Positions 23,173 to 34,087 of a stretch of 64,000 nt of DNA are shown here, piece by piece; within the stretch, counting starts at the first letter, position 1, and the number at the start of each line of letters is the position of its first letter. The stretch spans positions 2,591,731-2,655,730 of the forward strand of contig OZ234499.1 of assembly GCA_965153455.1 (NCBI GenBank). Direction: 5' to 3'. The notes under the pieces were generated by a model. It was not told the DNA's origin. It ran no database searches and worked only from the letters and a program-made list of their open reading frames with translations. This DNA is from Sphagnum compactum (lineage: Eukaryota; Bryophyta; Sphagnopsida; Sphagnales). The position numbers and the translations under genes were made by a program.

Positions 23173-26100
23173 TATACATGGAATATTCACATGTTTAAAC
23201 CTCTTTGATGGGTAATTTATAAACCATTTCACCTTGGGTAGTGTGTACATGGCCATAAATGAACATACCTCTATCCAACCCCTTTTGCATGGGTGTCGTC
23301 CAAAATTCGTAAATGTTTTGATATTGTGGATTGTTTCAAAGGTCAAGCATTCGGGCAAATCTTGCAAGGGCAATGATACCTATCCCACCTAACAACATGT
23401 GCATGAAATACATCACATTCCTAGACTTTTTTATCAATAGCCTTTATTCGCCTATGATCGGTGAATGGTAACCACACAACCATGCGAACCTCCATGATGC
23501 TAAGTGGGTGAAACACTTGTTCTACATTACCAATTGGACGATGTCACATGTTTAGTCCATGTTTTAAGGTCCAAAACAATAATTTGTGTGTGGTTATGCT
23601 TGCATAACCAATTCATTTAGTATAAGTTCACATACGAGACCTTATGTTCATGTGAACCCCTTATCCTATGTCTGGTGTTCCCATGCATTTCTTTCAGTTC
23701 AATATTACACAACAACAAATTATTAACAACCCAACAATGGGCTTAAGATGAATATCTAGTATATGATGGTCATGTACAATTATTATTCATAAGATCAAAC
23801 ATGGGCCACTATATTTCAATTTGTACCTTACAATGTAAAATTGTAGCTTGGAGGTAGCCAATGATTTAATGCATTCTTTAATTAACATTGTTATCTTCCA
23901 AAATGTTGTTTGTTTGATGCGCCAAATTCATGTACTCTCACAAGCCCCCATGTCATTCCACATTCAACATGGATCTTCACTTCCATGTGTTCCATACAAT
24001 TTTAAATTGAGTCTGAAATGTTAATCCCACATCCACCCAACAATTCACCAATCTCCAAATGAATGGACTAAATGCATTCCACTGCATGTGGTGGAGTCCA
24101 TGATTTGTCTCCACAAAACTCCCAAAGTGGTCACATATGCCTTGATGTCAAGTCATCTTGCTCCTAAAGGTTTAGGACCTTCTTTATAACATGCCCTAGA
24201 ACTTAGTTTGTTCAGCTCCTCTCATATCACATCTACGAAACCAACCATTTGATTTGGCCCTACAACAAAACTTATGTGCAAAAACACATGTAGCCCAATT
24301 GGTATGTGTTTTTATTTGTGCACAGTGGGTTTTCATTACTAAAACCAACACATTATCACCAAGGCACTTCCACCCATAAAAAAATCCCCCTTATAAGCAT
24401 GACATCTAGTACATCTTCATTTGCATTTCCCTCGTGCTCATATTATCACCATTAATTCATAGTAACACCATTTTCACATTCCCTCCCTTGAGTTAATGTC
24501 TTTGGTATTTTGGAGTACCACTTGGGGATTTAAGTTCAAAATATACCTATTCATGATTATATATCCTCATTCATTGTTGCCCATTGAATTCACATTTCCT
24601 TTCCAATCATCTATGTGCCTTTCTCAAATTCCTAAGTGTTGGAATGATAGTTGGAACCTTTTGCAAACATTCATAATAGTGTCATAATGCTCACAAGTGA
24701 TGTAACCAAGAATTTCAAATGTATACAAATACAAATTAATGTTTGATGATGCAATCCATAAAACTTGCTTTGACAAAGGTTTCTGGATAGACTACTCCTT
24801 AAATTCATCATACATGCATGTTCTATATTTTTTATAGTTCCAACAAAAGTGACATAGGTTTTTAGGCTAATTGCACTTGTTCTTAACAATATTGCATTTC
24901 ATTATGGACATCTATGTAATAATCGAAGGACATAATATGTCAAGTCTACATCTGATTTTAAAACATAAAACATTTTTCCTATATGGGCCAATTGAGGGTA
25001 ATGTGCAACACCTTAATAATGAGGTAGATGGATGTTTGGCCATGATTAGTTAGTTTTTATAGTAATTGTCAAACCATGTAGAACTCATATGTTTGATGAT
25101 AGATGTCGTCCCCCCCACATGATGGACCATCAAAACATTTATCCAAAAATTGTTTTTGCAAAATTGAGTATTACATGGCAACAATCCAATATGTTAACAC
25201 ATCTTACCATCATCAATTACAAGATCCTCCAAACCCCTAGGATAATAATCTCCATTATGTTGACCATTATATAGATATAAATCAATATAATATGGTAACA
25301 ACATGCAATAGTTGAAAATAAGGCGATGCAATTCATTGTGAGGTAAGACCGAGCCCACTTTTTGAGGATGTCCTTGATGATTACATGTATATTTGAATTC
25401 ATACTCATTCACACATGTAAACATTTAGTGTGTTTTGATGGGTCAAATATATACTACTACCACAAAAGGACGTGACCAATATATTGCACAAGATAAGACA
25501 CTTTAGGACAAAGAACCAAAATCATCAATTAAAATTAGGGGACAATTATGTATTGTGTACAAGTACATCCATGTGCATTGGATACCAATAAGTGTATTGA
25601 CAAGTGGATTGGATGCAACATTGCATACAAGAATGAATTACAACTAACAAGCTTGTATTAATGATCATAGACATTTAAACACTTATATCCTTTTACCACT
25701 ACAACGCAAATCCATTTGAGAATTAAACATGCAAATTATAGCCATATATAACATTTTAAGGACATAGATTCATGAATGGTGCCCATTGACAATCGACTAC
25801 ATGTGTTTAAGTGGAACTAATGTGGAACTAGAGTGAAAATGGTTCACCCCACTACCAGGGCTTAGTAGATTGGGTGAGTTCCCTTCCACTTGGCTTGATT
25901 TGGGTGGATTTGCATGGTGGTTTTGGGGCAAGTATCAATAGGCCATCAAGTTGTTCCCAATTAATATTATGTTTAAAAATGTGGATGGTGAGAAAAGTAA
26001 CAATTTCCATCTAATAATATATCCATGGGATATTGCCATGAACATAACGTACAATATTGTCCATTAAGAATGATCAAGATATTAGTTCAATTATGCACAT

Positions 26101-28150
26101 ATATTTGCATGCTTATGGAAACAATTGTCTAAAAATTGTTTCAAGCACCTTTAGGCATCTTGTTGTGCAATAGTTTCAAACATGGTTGTACTAGTCTTTT
26201 TCCTCCATTTTAATTATATGCCTCATCTTTTGCAACTGATGGTCGTAACCTTGTTCATATACCAAACACATCATGTGCACAAATAAGATCAATGACAACA
26301 TTACACATGCACGACCTACATCACAAAATCATGTAATTTAGAACAAATGTGTAATCTTCAGCTTATGATTATTGCAAACATGAACCAATATATTATGTGC
26401 AAATGTCCATAAAGCCATGCACTAAAATTTGAAAAGATAGCAAATGCAGAGAATTTGCATCCATAACACATACTACATGAACATTGATGTGTGCAAAAAC
26501 ATGGCACCAATAACAAAGCACTATGATCAAACTACTAGCACTTGGTGTTGGAAGGGGTCAAGAATTATAAAAAGTAGCTGGAAGTGAACGACAACAACAA
26601 AGATCAAGGCAATAGTGTGGTCTGGTGGTGGACTAGAGAGATTGACATGATATGTCTATTGTGTGATCATAATTGATGAAGAATAATGTAGAGTATTCAT
26701 TCATCCAACAAATGCAAGCGCACTAACATGCAAGATTGTGGGTTAGTGTGGATCTTCCGTCATGAATGCCAAATGCCACATTCTTGCATTAAGTATACCA
26801 CAACATCAAGTGTTTGAGATTTTTGCAACATTAAATAGACATAATAGAAATCCATTATGCGTGAACCAATTGCAAAATTGAATGAATTGACATATTTCAA
26901 TGCATTGAATGTGGTTGCACAACAAAAAATTCAACAAACCTGCAATAGAAATACCTAGACACAAACACCATGTTGCCTTGAATAACATCTCCAACATATA
27001 TCTATTAACACAAGCTTGTAGACAATAATCCTTTCTAATAATAACTTTCATCAATATGATATATAACCATTTAGGTATCAATGCATTCCCACCTTGTAAT
27101 TTTGAAGTTGATAACATTTGACATCACACACTCCTCACATATATAGTATTAATTTCTTTTCGGGAAAACATGGAGTAGAAGGAAGCTACATAGGTTTAAT
27201 GTTGCCCATTTGCATTTAGTTGTCCAACCAACTTGAAACCATGTATGTGAAAATAACCCACCTTAAATCCCACATTTAGCTTGTCAAATTATTCATAGAC
27301 GATGAACCAATATGTGCACCAACACATGAGCCCACAGTGTAAGCAAATTTTAGTAAATTCAACGTAGTGGCCCAAGGAATACATGAAGAGATAATGGGGT
27401 AGAAATTTCCCAATCAGCAGAGCTTTTGAGCTTGATCATTGACCTAGTAGGCTACCATGAGCTAACAAGGGTTGCAAATCCCCACATTAAATTTCTCCCC
27501 CCATCTTCATGCAACTAGTGTGCATTCACATGCAAGCACTATGACATGTAAGAATGCAATTAATACATGTAAGCTTCAAACATAATCATTCTATTGATGC
27601 ATGACATGCAGATCTGAACATCTTATGATCCTACTAAACATATAAAGCATCATTCCAAGCATACATGCATATTTACAAGTATTACTCCAAGCATACAAGT
27701 GTATATGCATGCGTTACCCTTAAACATATGAGGCATTCAAGCCAAGCTTATATGGCCTCAAGTGGTGGGCCATTATTCAACCAAATAATGAGATTCGGGC
27801 TTGAATTTGTACTGCAAAGCACATGGACAACATGAAAATTTTATAAGTAGGACCAACTTAAGAATAATGTCTGTTGATGAAAAATAAACAAATGAGGGAG
27901 GGGGGGGTGGGGCACCTAGCTTAAGAATTATTCTTTATTTCTTCCTTGTAGTATGAGGCTGTTAGAAAAGACAAAAGCATGACAACACAAGCAAGAAACC
28001 AAACTGTGTAACAGTTCCCCTAAAACCATCACTAGCCATTGCCATACATGTAACGACCTTTAATAAACTTGTAGGGTTTAATCTCCCCTTTTGCCTTGCT
28101 CCACTACACCATACCATCCTAATATTTCTTCCAACACATATCAAAATTAA
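23173..28150. other. gene-free transposon-like DNA
   Basis: About 5 kb without a supportable gene. Frames are short; CATG/ATGCA-rich words and Asn/His/Ile-rich translations resemble decayed transposon interior. A CACTACAACGC word at about 25697 resembles a CACTA end. No LTR pair was found. Confidence 0.5.
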
Positions 28151-28224
28151 TAATGAAGCATCTCCATCAAAAAAACAAATTTTCAAATACAAAACACCCC
28201 CCCTCCTGTTGCAACAACAAACCA

Positions 28225-28578
28225 AAGCTAATAGGAGTTCTTAGCACGTACATGCATGACCCAAAGGAACAACATTGGCGGGTTGCTAAACACGTTCTAC
28301 AATATCTCAAGGGAACTATTGATTTTGGGATTGTTTATGGGCGAGATGAAAGCACAACTATTATGGGCTACACTGATGCAAATTGGGGAAATGATTAAGA
28401 TGACCACAAATCAATACTAGGTTATGTGTTTAAATCTGTAGGTGGTCCCATCACATGGGCATCGGAAAGGCAAAAGACAATCTTTATATCCTTGACTAAT
28501 GCAGAAACCAAGGCCATTGCTAAAGGTGTGAAGGAATCAATCTGGCTTCACACTTTGCTTGGAAGAATGGAAGGAAAA
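28225..28578 (+). pseudogene. Ty1/copia RNase H fragment
   Basis: The translation includes GVLSTYMHDPKEQHW, HVLQYLKGTIDFGIVYGR, GYTDANWGND, then a TAA (28396-28398), DDHKSILGYVF, GGPITWASERQ and NAETKAIAKGVKESIWL. These are the C-terminal RNase H landmarks of plant copia polyproteins (KRILRYLKGT, GYSDADWAGD, RSTTGY, EAEYIA-like). Reverse transcriptase and LTRs are absent. It stops matching at about 28578, where a different coding sequence begins. Confidence 0.8.
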
Positions 28579-28620
28579 CACTTGCTTCAGCAGTGGAAAT
28601 TGAATGCTGGATTTCTGCAG

Positions 28621-29190
28621 ATGAAACATTTCGCTGCTGCCGTGACTGTTTGTCTGCTTTGCATAGCGTGCTCAGTGGGGATCCAGCATGGAGACATAAG
28701 CCCAGAGCATATGATGCGGTTTGTAGTGGCCAATGGTGAGTATGATTACATCCTGACAGATTGGGGGCATGCTGTGTTGGAAGAGAGATATAGCCCTGCT
28801 ATTTCTCCAGAGTTTTCTTCCACATCTGCTCTTCACGATGGAAGGCTATGCCCTGCATCTGATGCAGAGAGCTTGATCTACCTCCTCTCTTTTGTATCTG
28901 GGTGTGCCATTCCTGAATTTGACAGCATGGAGGCAGCCTTGCGCTGGAGGAACAGAGTTTGGGCTTGAAGGGCAATCCAGCAGCAGCTAGGGGAGGTTTC
29001 TGCTGTCTTGAAAGCATTTGCTGATTATGTAGATAGTCTCTGTACCGCATCATATCCAGATGATTATGACATCTGGTTGCAGCCCTTGAATCGAGCCCTG
29101 CCTCATGGAGACCCCAGAAGAACGAATCATTTGTCCTTTGGAGGCTCTGACTTTGCAATGGAGTCTTCAGGAACACCTTCTGTTATCTGA
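28621..29190 (+). pseudogene. protein-kinase-like C-lobe fragment, fused downstream of a copia fragment
   Basis: After an acceptor-like TTTCTGCAG a frame reads VGIQHGDISPEHMM (catalytic-loop style: HGD in place of HRD, catalytic Asp kept), then YILTDWGHA (DWG in place of DFG), then SDAESLIYLLSFVSG, the helix-F area seen in CK1-like and fungal FunK1-like kinases. An in-frame TGA at 28966-28968 interrupts; the frame then continues (QQQLGEVSAVLKAFADYVDS) to a stop at 29190. The N-lobe with ATP-binding Lys is missing, its place taken by the copia remnant. The family assignment beyond kinase-like is tentative. Confidence 0.5.
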
Positions 29191-30064
29191 GGAAATAGAC
29201 AATTAGTACACAGCCAGTGGTTAGTTGTGGAGTTGGATTTAGAGTTGCAGTTTTCTTGCCTTGATACAACATGACAGTGTAATTCTTCAATCTGAAACTA
29301 TACTATGTGTGACGCTCTATGCGGCAGACTGAATTGGCACATAAAGAGACCCTTGAACTTGGCAAAAACAAATGGGGGTTTTTGCCTCGGTATGAGTGTG
29401 GGTGCTGGAACTCACCCAATCCTGCACGGTAACAATAACAACCTTGTTAGTATGAGCTATTTGTGATTTGCATCTTTCAGAACTGTAACAACTTAACCTT
29501 GGCATGAGAACTTTCTGCAGAGACAATAGGGCCTGAAACTTGGAAGGGGTGGTGCTTACAGGGGTAGAGTTTTCATAACTTTCCACACACCACAATGCCA
29601 CAATGGGTCTTCTTCACAGACAGGAAACATTAGTGTGCATCAAAAGTATGGTTCTATTGAGAGCATTTTCGAGAGCATTTTCTTTTGAAAGAATGCTTAA
29701 CTTTTCGCTGAAATTGCAATCAGAACATTGGTTCCTCGGTGCAAGAAAATAGCTACACAGGATTTTGCAGTGCACAATAATTAACCACCATGCAATAATA
29801 TTGTAGTTTTTTGTATTATCCTTCTTACTGCGGTTCTATAAGTTGTGCAATGGGATGGCAGGTGTATGTGAGTAAGAAGGTTTTCTTCTGTGCACAAGCA
29901 GTCAGTCGATGGGGCTTTTGATGCAGCTGAGAGACCTTTGGATTTTGGAGGGGAGAGGCGTTTAGGATTTCTGGAGGGACTTTGCATACTTGAGGAATCC
30001 CTAGCAATTTGCAAACCGAAAACACAGAAATCCCAGAAATTTGCAACAAGAAAGCAAGTTCCAA
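29191..30064. other. no gene recognised
   Basis: Short frames only. On the minus strand about 29619-29712 is open after a TTTCAG acceptor and could be a second exon of the candidate at 30070-30214. Confidence 0.4.
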
Positions 30065-30069
30065 TTACT

Positions 30070-30214
30070 TGAATAACCTTTCAAGCACCACGGACCCATT
30101 GCTCACAGTGCCCATTGAATTGTTCCACATCGAGGAGGAGACGAACAAAATCAGTACAACAAACAAAGAGAGGAGAAACGAGGGAAGAAAGCGGCCCCGG
30201 TTCTGTTGTCCCAT
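30070..30214 (-). CDS. possible first exon of a membrane-anchored protein
   Basis: The minus-strand frame from ATG 30214 reads MGQQNRGRF followed by a strongly hydrophobic run (LPSFLLSLFVVLILFVSSS) and a polar stalk. This is the pattern of a signal-anchor in a type II membrane protein such as a Golgi glycosyltransferase. A weak donor (AA|GTAATT near 30072) could join a short open stretch at about 29620-29712. A palindromic TATA (GGGTATATATACCC, 30241-30254) lies 30 bp upstream, rather close for a promoter of this ATG. No catalytic part is visible. Confidence 0.25.
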
Positions 30215-30224
30215 ATAGTTAGTG

Positions 30225-30445
30225 CATGGAAGTTTGGAACCTGGGGTATATATACCCTTGTCGTCGACGGGTTTATCACTTACCCGGGCGGGGTCTATCA
30301 GTGGTTTAGATGGCTGATGGCTTAAGGAAATCTCATCCATTGCACTACGGATTGGACGACCCTAGCATCTCCCTACGGGGGGCATGCACGTCGTAATTTG
30401 TGGCAGCAGGGGCTCGCGTTCGCGCGGCCCCTACCCGACAAATCC
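30225..30445. promoter_or_regulatory. CpG-rich patch with TATA palindrome and hairpin
   Basis: CpG dinucleotides cluster here (TCGTCGACGGG, CTCGCGTTCGCGCGG) in otherwise CpG-poor DNA. GGGTATATATACCC is a perfect palindrome, and 30408-30432 forms a hairpin with AGGGGC/GCCCCT arms. It may be the promoter of the minus-strand candidate or a fragment of a mobile element. Confidence 0.3.
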
Positions 30446-32980
30446 TTAATCTGGACCGTAATTTTGTTATAAATTTAAGATCAAAATTTAAATAGTAATA
30501 GTTGTATTATCATAATGCATTAGAATAGTATCTTCTAATTCCAAGTGAGCTAAAATCTTGGGTGGATTTGTTGTCTATTCTCTATTCCACGAAAAGGAAT
30601 TCCCAAACTAAGAAGCAAAGAGGATTGATTATCTTTGGCAGTTCTAAGTTTTTCAGATTCTTTACTATGAGTTTTTGGGGGCAGTGAAATTGCAATGGTA
30701 ATCAAATATTGAAATGGAGAAGCCGATTTTGTTGTCATCATACAGTTTCTTTTAGAGATTGACAGAGATGACCATCAAATTTGCTCCACTTCCCCGGGTT
30801 TTGTCTTTGATCGCAAAGCCATTCATAGTTTAGAGACCATTATCTGTCTATTAACCAAAAGCATGTGAAATGGGTTTGTAGCCAAGCACAGCCAGGTCTA
30901 AGAGGAATTTGCATCCATGACAGTCACGACATATCATAGGAAACAGGAGATTATATACATGGCCCTGAGATTGCATGTGTATCTGAATTTTTGCTAAAAT
31001 TTGATGCATACTGTTTGAATTTCTAACATGGTAAAACTGCTAACCTCATATAATGTTTCACAAGAAACAAGAAGTTGCAAAGCACTTCTCAACAGGACAA
31101 TGATGAATGGGGGCTGCATTATGTGTGAATATAATGAGGGTTTCCCTATGTTCATATATTCTGTAAAAGGTCATGCAATTTGACCACTCATCTATCGATT
31201 TCTCAAGTCACACAACAAGACTGGACCGTTTTCAGTCAAGACACAGAGAAACAGTCCAGCAATTGACAACTGGGGTGCAATTCCTGGAGGCTCCTTGAGA
31301 GAGATCACAAATCAACCATGCATTTAGAACCCCAATCTCATGGTTGCAGACACTCAAGTACTGATACAGAAGTACATAACTCCAATGCATCTCACAGACG
31401 ATTCTTTTGCTTTCGTGGGCCCTTCAAAAAAATTATCTTTGTACTGTCATATCTTGCAGCTACAAGGTTGCCATTCAATTTTAAGAACCCCATAAGCCTT
31501 CTTTCTTCTCACACTATTTCTGTGTGTGACGGGTTGAAGGTATGAGGAGATCAGGCAACTGTCACAAAATGAAGTTTTGCATGTATTGCAGTCAAAATCA
31601 ACACATTGAGACAAGTAAATCTTTGTTTGTAGTGTAACACAACATCAATTTTGAGCATCTTCATCCTCATCAATGACATTATAACCTTGAACCCAAAACA
31701 GAGATATTCCACCAGCTTAGATTAGAGAAATTGATGTTTTCAATTATGTAGTGCAACAATTGGCTAGTTCGAAGTAACGTCCCAAAATTGATGGGACAGG
31801 AATCCTAGATAATTGGAAGCAATGCCATTCAAAATGAATTGGTCATGAAAGAGGAAGACGAGCTGTAATTAAATTTGTAGTTAAATGCAGGACCTGTGAG
31901 AGCGATGTGACTGACCATTAATAACACGTGTCTTTTTTTTCTCAGGGAAATGTGTTCCCAGATTTTCTAACATTGATTAATTACATATTTTCAATGCAGT
32001 CGCAGCTCTCCAATGGAAAGCACCTATCCATGCAGCAAGAACCAAGGCCCTACATTACATCAGTGCCTTTCCATTAGGCTGCTGCATCACAACAACCTAA
32101 TGGAAAGAGACCCCAATTGTGGCGACATAATATTTTGCAGTACTTCGGCATACCACACCACCGAGCTTTTAGTGTAGGCAGTCAATAGTAATGCCAAACA
32201 TATTTCTAAAAGTTTTGACATTGCAAGCAGATGATTTTGAGAAAAATCAGCATTTATTGAAAATAATTTAATGGCAAAGGTACTAACAGGAAAAACATAA
32301 GTGTCCAAAACCCATATACTTTTTTTGGCCACATATGACATTCCAAGCCTCCCTTTGTGCATGCAAAAAGGCATAGGATTTTAGTCACACCAAGGTCTCT
32401 AAGCCAGAAAGATTTGATCTAAGAGTGAAGAAACAACCACCTGATTGCACAAAATTGGAAGTACTTATTACAGACTCGAAACATGGAAGAGCATTGTAGC
32501 AAAAGATCTATGGCAATATGGACAAATTTGCAAAAAACTGAGACTAAATTCTCTTTATGAAATGACCCATTCTGTGTTAACATGTAGGTAACCACTTTGT
32601 GTGCATAATTGATCCAAGTGCTGTCCCAGACAAACAACCATTCAGCCTCTTCACGGACTTCGTGCAACTTGAGGGCGAGATGCCTCAGCAACATAGTCGA
32701 CAAGAACGAGCTTGTGAAATCTGTTGTTGTAAGCAAACATCACAAAGACAAACGTGAAAGAAATCCCTATGTTACATGTTTCATCATCTTTCTCATCTCA
32801 ACTTTCCTTCAAAGATTAAATCTGAATCGACATCTCTACATGTTGATACAGATTAATTTCAGGCTTTTGATCAAATAAATTCCTTCCCAAGCTCGATAGG
32901 ATCCAAAGCGTCCAGCACAGGATGCCTCATGAGACATACCTGCAAAAATATCACGCAAGGGAAGAATCTTTTTGCTGTTC
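30446..32980. other. intergenic, no supportable gene
   Basis: AT-rich with short frames. A minus-strand frame at 32419-32736 looks protein-like (LALKLHEVREEAEWLFVWDS) after an acceptor-like ACAACAG, and 32880-32945 minus also reads smoothly. They do not join convincingly and no family is recognised. Confidence 0.4.
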
Positions 32981-32985
32981 GTGAT

Positions 32986-34087
32986 TAGGGTTTATCATCG
33001 GCATTCGAGCTTTAGGCTTTGTAGTGTGATCATCAGCTTCTGGATTTCAGAGGGCGTGAGGACAATAAACGCGAAGGACAGATCTGCGTGGTTGTGCGAG
33101 CGGGTGAGCCATGGTGGAACAGTAGGCGGCTGCTTAAGGTGTTGCCACGAAGGTTTTGTCTTCTGGATGAAGGTTTTTGTTTTACAAACTTCCCGCTCTC
33201 TATTTTTGTTTGCTTTTTGCTTCTCCAGCTTAAGACTCTTAGAGCGTTTTGTCGATCTTTTAAGTTTTTGTTTTCTCTTATTTGGACGAATAAATTGTTC
33301 GGTTTATCTTAGTGGTGGATTGAGCCAGGAGTGATGCTCTCGCTTTGACCTAAAGAATAAGCTCATGAGTTGAAGCTTTAGGGTTTGTTCCAATCTCCTA
33401 GTTACTGGCCTTCACACGGTTTTTTAGCCTGCAACTTGCAGTCTGTTGAAGTCCATATGAAGATGTAGCTGTCTTGTTGCTGGAATGGGTGGTTGAACTC
33501 AGGAATTGGGCTGCAATTCTCATGGATGGAGCAGATAGTCCTCCATCGACTGACTTTTCACCAGGACCAGGTTCTGTACCTCGAGTTCAGTTGCATGGCA
33601 ATACGGCAACCACTGGAGCTACAGTGCGTATGATGCTCTGATGTGTACTGTTCATTTATGTATATGTGCTTATGTGGTGATGTGTTGTGAAGCCCCTTCA
33701 TGTGAACTTCACCTTCTCATCAAGTGTGACAATGTGTGCAGTGATAATGTGTGAAATGCATTGGTTTCCAATATACTGATTCCAGATGTTCCTTCCTGTG
33801 CTTCATACAGGCTTCATGGATGCTTGGTCTGGGTCCCTCTGGAACACAACCACCACTTCAGGTGAGTCTGCTTGGTTTTCAACAAGATCAACTGTATTGC
33901 TGGAATGCAATGTAGGGTCATGTCCAGGAATGAGTCTCCATGCTTGAATGTGAGGTGGTAGGATCAGGTCTCTGTGTTGACAATGATTACAGTTTTGCTG
34001 CGGAGGTCCATCACAACCAGGACAGCAGTTCATGCCAAATTGCATTTAGGGTTTGGGGGTTAAGAAGTGGTTGGGGATCTAGGGTTT
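32986..34087 (+). promoter_or_regulatory. telo-box motifs at the LIN37-like gene
   Basis: TAGGGTTT occurs at 32986-32993, 33379-33386, 34047-34054 and 34080-34087, i.e. in the probable promoter/leader and early introns. In plants this motif (AAACCCTA on the other strand) is enriched near start sites of cell-cycle and translation genes. Four in 1.1 kb is notable but was not tested against background. Confidence 0.4.

Noticed and set aside
29317-29601. Minus-strand frame of 94 residues
   Set aside because: Low-complexity Ser/Thr/His composition and no motif.
32419-32736. Minus-strand frame reading LALKLHEVREEAEWLFVWDS
   Set aside because: Protein-like and after an acceptor-like site, but the C-terminal part degenerates and no second exon joins in phase; kept only as a note.
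32972-33334. Plus-strand frame of 120 residues
   Set aside because: Lies in the probable leader of the LIN37-like gene; Phe/Leu/Cys-rich with no domain.
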